From Stereocaulon alpinum (Eukaryota > Ascomycota > Lecanoromycetes > Lecanorales > Stereocaulaceae), in the NCBI GenBank assembly GCA_018257865.1, contig JAEUBA010000010.1:124001-188000 (forward strand): 64,000 nucleotides of DNA, written 5' to 3'. A program made the position numbers and the translations under genes. The first letter of the stretch is position 1. Every line of letters begins with the position of its first letter. This document shows, in pieces, positions 12,308-23,508 of this stretch. The notes under the pieces were generated by a model. It saw nothing but the letters and a program-made list of their open reading frames with translations, did no database searches and was not told the DNA's origin.

Positions 12308-15300
12308 ATGGCCAAACTGAAAATCACAAACAGGGTCATGTATCGCGGTTTGCCTAAGCGCAGTCATGACTCGATTGACACTAAAGCCGCGATTCGGCCA
12401 AGGGGCCCAAGAAGCGAACTGGCGAGCGAACCATCGGTCACAGTTTATTCTACTGATTCCATCTCTGAAGACGAAGACGACGTCAATTCGGAACCAATTG
12501 TAGGGCGTCCAACCAAAGACGAAGAACGAAAGTGGAAGGATGATGATAACAACCACCCATATGCCAGATTCATCAGCTCGCAGTCGGGCTTTGGGGACGA
12601 CTCATGGGTAGGCAGACAACCTCTTGGTGCAGGTTCTTTTGGCATTGCAGGTCTTTGGGAAAGGGTCACTGTTAGCGGCAGGGTTATCGATGTATACACT
12701 CCACCTTTTGTTGACTTGGGAGACGCTGAATGCGGATATAGCAAATGGTAGTCAAACAGATTGGTTCAAGAAAATGGAAGAAGGAAATGCCGAGAGAGGC
12801 GACGATCATGAGGAAGCTGAATGAGGCCGATTGCAACTCCTTGGTCCGCTATCGCGGTCACAGACGGTACCCAAAGTACAGGGTACATCGAATCTACATG
12901 GAGTATTGTCCGTACGGTGACCTTAAGAAACTTGTCAATAGGTATCGGAGATTTGGGTATGTCGCGCTTTGATAACTATCAGATGACGATAACTCAACCA
13001 AGATTCAACAGGCACTACTTCCCAGAACCCTTTCTATGGGAGACATTCCATTATCTTGGTAAGGCACACACCTATACACCCCTTTGTCGACTGGTGCTCT
13101 TATATCTGTAACGAGATATGTCTGAGTCTTCATGTCTCGATAATGAAACGCTGACTCAGTGATGTTCTAGTGGAAGCAGCTGCCGCGATGCGGGACGGCC
13201 CACAGAATTGCAAGGTCGAAGAGCAGTGGGATAAGGAGATCGTTCACTGTGACTTGAAACCTGCCAATGGTAAGTATACAAACTTGTGTCAATCATTACC
13301 GCGATCATCACTTACGGATAGCAGTCTTCTTAGGGTACGAGGATACAGCGTCAGGGGTACCATTCTACCGTAAGTCAACCCTATTGTGGAATGATTCCTA
13401 CGCCTCCAGGCTGGAGAGATCTGCCTCGGCAAAAATTTGGCTGCTCGAAGAATAGTCTTACAACTTCATTCTCATATTATAATACACTACTGACTCGGTA
13501 CAGCTACCGCTAAATTCGGTGATTTCGGTTTGTCTTTCGAAACTGATGAAGATGATATCTTAAATCCTTGGAAATACCGAGGTCAGGGGACATTGGATTA
13601 TCAGGCACCAGTGAGTAAGATGCATACTTGATTCTTGCGCGACTAATCATGCCTGCAGGAGCAACTTAGTATCAAAACCCACACATTAGCAAGGGAGCAT
13701 GTTCATGACTTGAGCAAGAGGAGGATACCGAAAAAGATCCTCGCTCATACCAACGTCTGGGCAATTGGCGCCACCATGTTCAACCTGCTTACTCTAGAGA
13801 GGATAACTCACTGTCTGAACAAGGGACACAAAGGCGTCAAGGATGATGTGTATGAACGTATGATGAAGAAACCCAAGAATGGGCGGTTGGTAAAGTACAG
13901 CAAAGAATTGCGTGATTTGATCCGAGATTGTCTGCACGCAATGCCTGAAGAACGCGTCACCATTGACTTACTGCAAGAGAATATCAAACGTTACCGCGAT
14001 GTTGTAAGCAAGAAGTATAGCTTTCAGGGCAAGAGTCGACCCACACCTAACCAGCAAGACCGTGTCTACTACAATGGAGACGAGATCAACGAGCTCGGCG
14101 CGGGAACCTTTAAGCCTCTGCGCAGACTGGAGCCTCCAGAAGAGGAGGAGTCAGGTCCTCAGAATGATTCAGTGAGAATCAAGTTTCCGCCAAGGCCGGA
14201 TGTAGACCGCAACATACCAAGGGATAGTTTCCAAAAGGACAATTTTGGCGTCGATACTAAGGATGAGTTGGATGGACCTGAAGGTGTCAACAATGACAAG
14301 GATGACGATGACGATGCAGGTCTTCTACCTGGCGCGAATCTCAATGGCCAACAGCTTTTCGAAGGAGTGGCACCAAGAAGTTCTGTAAGGAAGGGCTTCA
14401 TTCCTCCAGGAGGACGCGCTCCACGGGGGACTCCAACTTCTATAGGTCGTAAGCCGGATCATCCCATTGTGTTGAGTGATGAATCAGGAGTTAAGAATGG
14501 CCCTAAAGGGGAAGACAACGACGAAGAGCAGAATGATTCGGATGAGGGACATGGAAGGCAACACTCGAAAGGTTGGAAAGGGCCTAGAATATCCGCACCT
14601 TTAGCTAGCAATTCGGGAGCAGACGATAATCCCGAGCAAGAGGACGAAGACGAGGATGATGAAGACGAGGACGATGAAGAAGAGGACGAAGAGGAGTCTA
14701 CGAGCGACTCATTCAATAAGATCGACTCCGAGCATGATACTACGAGCGACGAGGAGGATTCAGAAGAATCCAACGAAGACGACCAAGATGAGAATGATTC
14801 CGACAGTGAGGACCCAAGCGCAGGGAACTCAGATGCAGAACGCTCCACAGAAGCAGACTCAAACGACAAATCCAATGACAGTGAGGAACCGCACAACAAT
14901 CCAACTCCTGGACAACCCTCAACCCAATCGCGTCCCAACGGCTCAGCCTCTGAACCCCCAAAAGACACCATCCAACCCCCCCAAGAAGCTAATCTAATGT
15001 ATCTCGCCCGCGCCACAAGCTCAGCAATGAAAACACTTTTCAGCACTTCAATTTCAAATTCAACCTCGCAGACAAACACCCAACACCCCAACAAGACGAC
15101 CTCAAACAAGCAGAACAAAGACACCAACCGCTCAAATAACAATGAACAAGGTCCCGAAACCCCCACTTCCACGTCCAGCTCAACCAAACGAAAACGTACC
15201 CTAGAACCCAATAATCCTCCTCCTCCGCCCAACACAAACACACACTCACACTCACACCCACAATCCACAAAACCCCCAACCACAACCCCTCACAACAGCA

Positions 15301-15431
15301 CCAGCATTTCCAAACGCCAAAAACCCAAACCCACCACCACCACCTGCACCCGACCGCAAGACTCACCCTCCAGCTCAAGCGAAAATATAATCCACACCGG
15401 AAACTACAGGCACAAGCGGAGACGTGGATGA
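12308..15431 (+). CDS. Protein kinase with long disordered acidic tail
   Basis: Ser/Thr-type kinase of about 889 residues. Exons: 12308-12691, 12742-12956, 13012-13058, 13171-13269, 13325-13369, 13504-13610, 13659-15431. Catalytic features are all present: glycine loop GAGSFG (107-112), Lys133 in MVVKQI, helix-C Glu147, catalytic loop HCDLKPAN (241-248, Asp243; Cys replaces the usual Arg), DFG at 270-272 and APE at 298-300. VWAIGATMFNLLT matches subdomain IX. Residues beyond about 410 are low complexity: a D/E tract encoded near 14640-14700, then Ser/Thr/Asn/Pro-rich sequence and a basic end. This belongs to a divergent fungal kinase group that I cannot name. The tail suggests nuclear location or scaffolding, which is inference. 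Six introns in the catalytic third contrast with one 1.8-kb terminal exon. Confidence 0.85.
14640..14700 (+). repeat. GAC/GAG/GAT microsatellite-like acidic codon tract
   Basis: Irregular GAN-codon run inside the kinase gene, encoding about 20 consecutive Asp/Glu residues. Such runs vary in length by replication slippage. Confidence 0.7.
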
Positions 15432-15570
15432 TGATATGATGGAGTGTGAGATGAGATGAGATAAGAAGTAAGCAAGCGGAAGCGGTAGAGATGTGATACT
15501 ACCAGGGCAGCACCAAAGCAGAGTGGGAGTAATTAGGGGGTTTGAGAGGTTGATGGGGTGGAAGACAAGG

Positions 15571-15630
15571 GAATAGGGGGAATAGGGGGAAGAGGGAATA
15601 GGGGCCAATAGGGGAATAGGGGGAAAGGGA
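15571..15630 (+). repeat. (A)ATAGGGG(G) minisatellite
   Basis: At least five copies of an AATAGGGG-like unit with small variations. The G-runs could form a G-quadruplex on the plus strand. It resembles but does not match the TTAGGG telomere unit. Confidence 0.75.
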
Positions 15631-15782
15631 ATTAGAAGCGGAGAGTAGGAAGGAAAGTGAGGGAGTAGAGGAAAGGGGTTCAGGAGTATATGGCGTTTAC
15701 GGTACGGATATCCTGCTTTTTATCTTTTCGAAATACGTACGTAAGGTAGCTAGAACTAATGTCTTTATCGTTTTTGTTTTAG

Positions 15783-15808
15783 ACGTGACGTTACGTGACG
15801 TGACGTGA
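15783..15808. repeat. Tandem TGACGT/ACGTGAC units
   Basis: CGTGACGT-type motif repeated several times in about 26 bp. TGACGT is the CRE/bZIP core, but the location between two 3' ends argues against a conventional promoter role. Confidence 0.5.
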
Positions 15809-16160
15809 TATTTCTGTCTTCAAGATGTATGTATGGGTTTTATTGAGGAGGTGCGTTGCGTGTTTAATGGGGTGTAGTGTAGTGTGGTGGGATTGTGGTG
15901 GGATTATGGGAGTGGGAGAAGAGGTGATGTTTATTTGTAGATTGCTTCATCGTCGAACACTACCGAAATTGTAGGGTACGCGGTAAATCTCCAGCATGTC
16001 AACCTCATGAATGAACAACGCTCTCTCAGGCAGGCTTCCTCCCTAGGTCCGCTCGCCCCGCCGTGATCCCCACAAGGCCTGTGTTCCAAGGCATCCCGTC
16101 CCCCCAATAAGTATACTCCTCAAACCCCCACCCTCCAACTCCCCCCACCACCCATCAGCA

Positions 16161-18687
16161 TCAACCCTCAGCCTCCTCCTCCCACCTCTCCTTCTCCATC
16201 CGAACCAGCGGCTCCATAACCCCCTCCCCAAAAATTCCCTCTCCCTTCCCCCTAACCCTTCTAATATCAGGTCGAAAAACAGGTCCAATCTTCTCCTGCC
16301 ACTTCGCCCTCCTGGTCATCAACTGTCTCGCCACGTCTCCAATACCAGGTTTGCTAACGCTGCCATCGGTTGAGACGCCGCCATGGACAGGGTGACTGCC
16401 GCCTCCGGCGCCGCCGGGGCGTTTGGCGTTTTTCTTGGATTTCATCGTTCGGCTGCGTTTGAGGTAGGCTTGTTGGACTTGGCCGTCTAGGTCTTCGAGG
16501 ATGGTGGCGTATTCTTGGTACGCCATTTGCTCTTGGGCTAGGTCTAGAACGCGCTGCTTGCGGGCGCCGTTCAGTATGCTTACTCTTCTTAATTCTTCTT
16601 GCAGGTAGCGGAGACGCTCGGCGATTTCATCGTCACGATGCGAGTCGTAGTCAGGTTCGTCGTCTGGGGCGAGGAAGCCGATATGGCGGAGCTCTGCCTT
16701 TAGTCGCTCGTCGATTTGGGCATGAGTCAGGTTTAGTGCAGTGGTTGGATGTCGGTCAGCGGGGGGAAGAGCGGTTGCTGGAGGCAAAGAGGTGGTCTTG
16801 TTGTTCGGGTCGTCGGAGTTTTGCTCGTGAGATATCCCGTTCGGAAGGTCACCATTGGTGAGAGGAGGTTCGTCGGTGCCGTTTGTCAGGCCATTCGCCT
16901 GAGCATTCTCCTCCGGAGGAGCACGGTGCTCGAAACGCATGGTAGACAGAAGACGGTTTAACAGGGGACCGCTCGAAATTTGATCAGTCTCAGCGATCTT
17001 GTCGGTCATTTGATCGAGGTTGCCGCGGGGTTGATTGGGGGGTAGTCTGTCTTGCTCGGGTGTCTCTCGAGATATAGATCCATCCTCCTCATCCCATATC
17101 TCCTTATAAGAACGTTTTCCTCTCCGAAGAATCATGAAGGGGGTCGTTCGATCACCCTAGCAAGGTCAGCCACCGGAACATGGTTTCCGACGCCCAGGAC
17201 TTACGCGCTCGTTTAAGAACCCAATGTCCTCTTCCTTCAGCGGTCTCAGGTAATTATCGAGGTAAGCGGAGAAAGTATGAGCAGCAACCTGATTATTTGG
17301 CTTGACCGCCATACTGAAGTCTTTGTTTGGAGGCGTTCCAGCAATGAGGTCCTTGAGGTCATCATGAGGAAATGAAGCAACACAGAATATTTCCTTCTTC
17401 TCATCATCGGCCATGTCCTCCGTGATAGGGCGAATATCGTAGATGGTTGGATCGTCGAATGTCAATGGATTGGGTCCAAAGGTCTGCCATTGGGTTATGT
17501 TGGCGGCTGGCGGAGGTTGCTGTGTGTCCTCGCCCGAGGTGCTTGATGTTGGTGTAGCTCGGGGAGACGTAGGATCCAGTGGAGGCGCTGTGGATGGCGA
17601 TGCAATAGGAGAAGCTTCAGACAGCGATGAGGAACTTCTACCGGAGATAGCATCGAGCTTTCTTTTGGGAGGTGAAGCCGAAGCTTTGATTATCTGGGAG
17701 GGCGAAGCTGCGGTTGTGTTAGCGGTGCGTCCCCTAGTACTTCGTCTAATCTGAGTTGTAATGTTGTGTGTGCTAGAGAGCAAGCTCTGGCGAAGGGTCT
17801 CTGTTTCTAACTCTAGTAGCGCAGTCTCTCGATCTAACTGCCCTTCGGGTATAGCGTTCGCAAGAACGTAACCTTTGGGCGCACGCGGGGATATATGAGT
17901 TGGCATTGCTGACGATCTGCAGAGTGATGATCTGCAGAAAAACACCCCACAGAAAGGTCCTTTACCATAGTACTCGTGTGATACGAGAAACGCTGCTAGG
18001 TGTTTATAGCTCGCAAGGGTGACAACAGTGTTACAAAGCGTGTGAGAAGGTCCACGTGTGTTAAATATGCTGGAGGCAACGTAAAGAGACATTTCGTAGC
18101 TCACCCTCAAGTGGTAAGTCCAACCCATCTTGCCTAGCCGGACCATGTGCACCATGATTCGGAGGCCTTTCTTCCCTCACAGTGCTTCGCTCCTTCCGCT
18201 TCTTGTTCTTGCTACCCTTTCGTTCTCTAGCATCGTCCTCCTCTTCAGCTTCTCTCTTCAACGTTCGACGTTCCTCTGATTCACGTGCGCGTGTAGCTTG
18301 CTCTCGTTCCCGCCGTTCTCGTTCTCGCTCTCTTTCCTCCTCCAGAAGGGCGACTTTCCGTCTATCTGCCAATACACGCATCCCTGCATTACAAACATTG
18401 CCCCGCGATATCGCTAGATCGCCCAACTGTTTCAAGTCCTTTGCCATGGTATTCAGATGGCTAGGATCCGGAATGCCCCCGTTGCCGCCGTGCCGCTCTA
18501 GGATGTCATCGTAGCTGACATTTGTAGGTATCATAAGGTTTGCAATAGGTATGTCTGTATATGCTGTATTTGATGGGTTCATGTTCGATAGAGGAGCTTC
18601 GACGACAGAGCTAGGTGTAGTGTTGCGACTGCGCGACTGACGGCCTTCGCGGCCTTTGGGTTTGCTCTTCATGACTACAGGAGGCAT
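16161..18687 (-). CDS. NGG1: SAGA/ADA complex subunit Ngg1 (Ada3)
   Basis: Core subunit of the histone-acetyltransferase module (Gcn5-Ada2-Ada3) of SAGA, acting in the nucleus to potentiate nucleosomal H3 acetylation. The product is about 760 residues from three exons: 18105-18687, 17205-17908, 16161-17156; introns are 196 and 48 bp. The start is the ATG at 18687, because the open frame upstream has only non-ATG codons. Recognisable Ada3 features are the middle segment AHTFSAYLDNYLRPLKEEDI, then TPFMILRRGKRSYKEIW, and the conserved C-terminal domain with ARKQRVLDLAQEQMAYQEY, LDGQVQQAYLKR and RRAKWQEKIGPVF. Long Ser/Pro/Arg-rich linkers and an RE-rich coiled coil separate these blocks. The acceptor at 17909 was chosen for frame; two other AGs lie within 25 bp upstream. 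Confidence 0.9.
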
Positions 18688-19357
18688 TTCGCGCAATCTG
18701 TCAACCAGACATCAGTATTGCTGGTGAAAGCAGTTGGTAGATACGTCGTCGAAAGAGGGTTGCACGACGCCTAGTAAGACGTGAACCACATGTATGTAGG
18801 TGAATGGGGCCAATTGAGGCGCAGTGAATAACGATGTCAAGATAATTTTGCGTGCACGAAAGGTTCGACAAGTAGATCATGGAAAGATGGTGACATGTCT
18901 CGCTACGTGCATATCTGCAGTCGATTTGATGAGTAGGTAAAGAGTGGTAGGGTGCTGGACGCCTTAGTATTGGGTGGGATTGAGGCTGATGCATCATGTC
19001 TAACAAGCTTCTCAAGCCGCGCCGGCCCGAACTATCTTAGCGTGGTACCTATGCCAAGGTTCATCCTCGGAGGCGAAAATCAATAGCTCGACTCGTAAGC
19101 TGTAGACGCCGGCCCCCCATTCATTTTCCTTTTCATCACAACATTATGGACGCTGACCCTTGTGTTGCTCAGACTTCACTGCTTTTTCAATCGGAGTTTT
19201 TATAGAACCGCAGATCTTACTTCCACTCAGCGTCGCGATGCATGTATGACGCAGGAGACTTGGGTCTTCGCATCCACACACTTGTTGATTCTCCATGAGC
19301 CGCGATGTGTACGGTTCTTTGGTTCTACACAACTATCAAGGTCCAAACTGACAACAG
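18688..19357. other. Intergenic between divergent NGG1 and RING ligase genes
   Basis: Divergent promoter region. The missing first exon (signal peptide) of the RING ligase should lie in its right half. A hydrophobic frame near 19125-19190 lacks an ATG, so I could not place the exon. Confidence 0.5.
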
Positions 19358-20923
19358 ACAGCAGCTCAATCATACGACACCTTCGTCCTCGCATTCAGCG
19401 ATCCAGCCTCAATCTCACCCAACCCTCAACGAGCTCGCATCCCCGCCAACCTCTCTTTCGAAATCTTCGACGACAGCCATCTACGAACACTATCAACCAA
19501 CAACGGCGGAGGCGACATTGAGGGCCTACTATACGTTCCTGATCTCGACCCCTCCGATCCATGCGTGAACATCTCGACAAAATATGTTCCGAGCAACGTC
19601 ACTCGATTCTCCGATCTCCCTCCAATACAGTACCAATACATCGCTTTTGCGCCATGGATATCCGCAGCTTGCACGAAGTCCTACCTAGCTGCCGCGCAAG
19701 GCAATATGGCCTTTATGTTCTACCTACCCGACAATGGCACCACTACACCTCCCCCAGTCAATGACCAAACATGGAACTTGAACGATGGTGGGCAATGGAA
19801 GGCACAATACAAGTTCCCAGTCTATGCTATACCTGGCTCCGAAGGTGCAGCTACTATGCAACAATTGGCACAATACTCCGGCAACTCATCTAATGACAAG
19901 ATCAATTCCATTCTTTCAGAGATCCAATTCGACCCGAGTGATTACATACGACTCTACACCTCCTTCGGAACAAGTGGCTCGAATAACCTACCAACGCTTT
20001 GGGCCTTCCTCCTAATCGTTCTCGGAATAGTGCTCCTCCTCATTGGTCTAACCTCAGTGACAATGCACTATTTCCAACGCCGGCACCGTCGCGCACTGCA
20101 ACGTCGTGTCGAGAATGGCGAAGTGGATCTCGAGACTCTAGGCATAAAGCGCAGCCATCGAATGCCACAAGCAGAAATCGATAAACTACCCAAATACATC
20201 TACGTCCCAACCAACGACTCTCCCGACGACAAGGGTCTAGTGCAACCCTCCGCACCCTCTTCCGAAACAGCCTCTGATAACCACACCTTCTTCTCCCAAT
20301 CATCCTGCACCATCTGCCTCGAAGATTTCACCCCCAAAACTACTGAGGTCCGCTCCCTCCCTTGCCATCACATCTACCACCCCCAATGCATCGACCCACA
20401 TCTCGCCTCCAGAAGTTCTCGCTGCCCAGTATGCATGGCTCGAGTGCTTCCCACAAGGAACGAACCCATCACCAACGCCATGGTACGCGCTGAGCGGCGG
20501 CTCAGAGAAAGACAGCGTCTGCATGGTGGCAGCGCTAATGGAATCGATGGAACGTCGTGGCTTACCAATTTCAGACGACAACTTGAACGGCGAAGGAGGG
20601 TATTCAGTGCGCCAGGTGCAACGAGCAATACCATTCAGCCAACAAGGAGCCAGATCGAGATGGATGCCGTCGCAGGAAGAGCAGTGTCCAGTCCACTTCC
20701 CACTCACACACCGACCGAGATGTCAGGAGCACAAGCCGAAGCTGGGACTGGCGAACGCAGACCGCCGCCCGCCGACGCGACTGCGAGGAGAGCGCACATG
20801 AACAGGCGACTGAGTCGGATGCGGGGTCCTGAGCGAACGCTTGAGGATGAGGAGGCGGAAAGGTGGGCGAGATTGCCGAGGTGGCGGAGAGCGGTTGGGA
20901 CTATGTTTCCTGGATTTGGATGA
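19358..20923 (+). CDS. PA-TM-RING E3 ubiquitin ligase (5' end unresolved)
   Basis: Membrane-bound ubiquitin ligase of the PA-TM-RING type, working in the endosomal or vacuolar membrane to ubiquitinate cargo. At least 521 residues are encoded in one frame after an acceptor (CTGAC...CAACAG) at about 19357. An in-frame stop just upstream and the absence of an early ATG mean a short upstream exon is missing from this model. The order is: luminal protease-associated-like domain with N-glycosylation sequons (NIST, NVTR, NGTT), one transmembrane helix (LWAFLLIVLGIVLLLIGLTS), and a RING-H2 finger CTICLEDF...CHHIYHPQC...CPVC with all eight ligands. Arg- and Ser-rich cytosolic sequence follows to a C-terminal WARLPRWRRAVGTMFPGFG. 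Family and topology are clear; the start is not. Confidence 0.85.
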   Translation, partial: TAAQSYDTFVLAFSDPASISPNPQRARIPANLSFEIFDDSHLRTLSTNNGGGDIEGLLYVPDLDPSDPCVNISTKYVPSNVTRFSDLPPIQYQYIAFAPWISAACTKSYLAAAQGNMAFMFYLPDNGTTTPPPVNDQTWNLNDGGQWKAQYKFPVYAIPGSEGAATMQQLAQYSGNSSNDKINSILSEIQFDPSDYIRLYTSFGTSGSNNLPTLWAFLLIVLGIVLLLIGLTSVTMHYFQRRHRRALQRRVENGEVDLETLGIKRSHRMPQAEIDKLPKYIYVPTNDSPDDKGLVQPSAPSSETASDNHTFFSQSSCTICLEDFTPKTTEVRSLPCHHIYHPQCIDPHLASRSSRCPVCMARVLPTRNEPITNAMVRAERRLRERQRLHGGSANGIDGTSWLTNFRRQLERRRRVFSAPGATSNTIQPTRSQIEMDAVAGRAVSSPLPTHTPTEMSGAQAEAGTGERRPPPADATARRAHMNRRLSRMRGPERTLEDEEAERWARLPRWRRAVGTMFPGFG

Positions 20924-22062
20924 TCTTCTTGTAAACACCGTAAAAGGCATGGCGTTTGGCATAGCGACATATGATAGCATGGTAGCATGGTGCTGGTGGG
21001 TTCATGGTCTGGGTACCTTGAGCGCAGAATTTCGTTGATACGGTACAAGAAAATTTCTGTCAGCAACTGTACTGGTAGATTTGTGACATTTTAAGCATTG
21101 ATGTGGGTATCACGTGCGTAGAATCCGTATGATAAAGCACGAAGACATACTTCCCGAGCAGCCATTGTATCCTATTGTTCGGACCTCTTGAGCGCGAAGA
21201 ACGCACGCAAAAGCGATTGTTGACAAGCGATACTTCCCTTCGGTGCTATGCTGGACTCGTCTAATATACCAAAGTGCTCGAATGTTTATTGCTCACTAAC
21301 ATACTCATCTAAATGAACGGTTTGTTCCTGATACGTGTAGACACAGTGACGGAGAAACTATTTTATTTTCATATCATGAGATGATGCCTTTGTAGCTGAA
21401 CCCTGCGAACAAAATGTGTGAAGGTGTTGGGCTCTTCGATGCCGTCAACACAGCGTCTTGCTGCGCATTTAACGTCGGAAAATACTGATATGTTGCTCGT
21501 GTAGATTATTCAAAAGGCTTATTTTGGACTTGCCGATTGTTGGTGTGGTTGATGTACTGCTCAACAGTATATACGATCGAATTGAAGACTCGTTTCTCAC
21601 TGCACTTATTAGGTCGATAACTTGCTGATTACGTAGGTAGACCGCCACAGGATCGACGATTGGCTCATGTAGATAAGACGCTCAGACTCCTGCCTGAGCT
21701 TCGTTTTCAGTAACTTAGTATCCACATTGGACTGTTGATTGGGAGTAATGACCAGGTCTTAGATTTGTCCTTCGACTCTGGACTGAGGTGACGTTTTCTT
21801 CATTTTCTTCCCTATGTTCCGTTGACATCTCCTCCTCCGCAGCTTCCGACCTGAACACCTTTGCATTTCCGGTATTGTCCGCAAGCCTTAATCGAAGACA
21901 TTGGGAGATGGTACCTTACATCGTATGCAGCACGAATCTCGGTAACGATTGAGCAGAGCATAACCAAGTACTATACTTGGCATCTTGGGTATCCACGCAT
22001 TAAGAAGTCGATGCTATGGGCCTAGAGCATTCTCATGGACATTTCCATGTGTTCATCAGCGT
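20924..22062. other. Intergenic between convergent RING and WD40 genes
   Basis: About 1.1 kb of convergent 3' flank, AT-richer than its surroundings. No coding, RNA or repeat feature was found. Confidence 0.6.
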
Positions 22063-23508
22063 TTAGTAAGGCTTGAACCTGCCCGTCGAATCTACGCCAG
22101 CTGCATGATCCTTTCTCTTCCTTTGCTTCCGCTTATCAATCTCTGTGGTGGTTTCGGCGCCCTGCATATGCTTCTGGGCCTGTTCGGTATCCGTCCGCCA
22201 AGCTCTGATAAGTCCGTCCTCGCCAGCCGTAAAAACTGTCTGTGGGTGTTGCGTCAGCGTTAGGTAGGCTTTCCCGCTTTGGCCCTCTGCTCATCTGTGC
22301 AATGCTCAATTGGAGAAGGGAGTGTGACCTACATTATGGTCAGTGATGCACATTGAGCGAACTATGTTCTCCCCATGCGCTCCTGGAAGTCGAATGGTAC
22401 TATTGAGATCGAATGACCACGTATCCGCGCAGCGAAGAGGGACGAGATCAAGGTGTTGCTGGCTTATTACAGGGGAACGTCAGACTGTTGCAATGCATCG
22501 ACGGATCAGGCCCCAAGTCAGACGTACCTATGCGAGGCAGCGCCAAGGATTGCCTTACCACTGCCAATATGCGGAATGACATTGACTACATACTCGCACT
22601 GCAGTTTTGGTCGAAGATCACCAGATACTTGCGGAGGTAGGTCTAATGCGGAGTTGTCTTGACTCTCGAGATGGTAGATCGAAAATGTCTCATCGTGGCT
22701 CAGGGCGAAGAAATGAGAGTTGGATAGGAAACCAGCATGATGGATTGAGCTGCCGTGATTCGCTACTTGGCGGAGTGCTTCGTCTTCATCTGCTTCTGCA
22801 ATTTCATAAATGTTGACGAGGCCATCGGTGCTGCCTGAGAGCAGAGTGCCCCGTGACTGCGGGTGGAATTGTAACTAGGAGAAAGTACATGAACGTGCTG
22901 CGTAGGTACAACCACTAAGATTTGACCATACCTCAGTGACATCGTCGTTGTGGCTTTCAATGTATCGTCGTAATGGTTTGCCGGGAGCTCTATTGTCCCT
23001 ATGTCAGTAATCAGCTTCTGCATCTCGGACCTGTCTGGACGTTGTGGCTCAGTACCATAGTATTACAGAAGCTTGAGATTGAGAGAGCTCGGTGCCAGCG
23101 ACGATGCAATGATCGTCAACACATAGTGAAAGATATGGCGCATTGCTGTCTTTCGGTCTGTAAGTGCGTATGCGTGATCCGATGGGAACCGCTCTTACCA
23201 TCACTCAATTCTAGAGTGCTCTTGCCTGAACGCGAGTCCCAGCTTCGTACCGCAGCATCTCTGCCAGCTGTCAAAAAAACGCTCCTATCGTTTCTTAGTG
23301 CCTCTAAGCAGGTAACACCAGCATGCACATTGTTTAGGATCCCGTCCCTAATCTCTTTGAGCGAGGTCGAATCGATAGCGCGGAGCGAGTTGTCCGAAGA
23401 GATTGCAGCAATTTTCGAATCGACTTGCAAGATCTTGTATATGTAGGAATCCGGTGGTAGTGACAGCGATGAGGTATTCGTTAGGGTAGCAACTTCCATC
23501 TCGCCCAT
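22063..23508 (-). CDS. WD40 repeat protein, WDR89-like
   Basis: Beta-propeller protein of about 374 residues similar to WDR89. Six exons (23199-23508, 23056-23149, 22932-22998, 22528-22874, 22333-22462, 22063-22239) join in frame. Characteristic stretches include AGRDAAVRSWDSRSG, the block WDNRAPGKPLRRYIESHNDD, LLSGSTDGLVNIYEI, and GEDGLIRAWRT near the end, each with the GH/WD-like spacing of WD40 blades. The C-terminus is basic (KRKQRKRKDHAAGV), compatible with nuclear or nucleolar location. The cellular role of WDR89 proteins is poorly defined, so function is limited to a protein-interaction scaffold. The second exon's acceptor (CCGAAAG at 23150) was picked for frame over a better-looking CTTACAG nearby. 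Confidence 0.85.

Larger units (their letters stand above)
15432..16160. other. Intergenic between convergent kinase and NGG1 genes
   Basis: Shared 3' flank. It contains a G-rich minisatellite (15571-15630) and a stack of TGACGT-type sites (15783-15808); no gene is supported. Confidence 0.6.

Noticed and set aside
14459..15283. Long minus-strand open frame rich in Ser opposite the kinase tail
   Set aside because: It is the antisense shadow of the GAN-codon tract; the plus strand carries the intact kinase.
15571..15630. AATAGGGG repeat as an internal telomere
   Set aside because: The unit is not TTAGGG, and the flanks are ordinary housekeeping genes.
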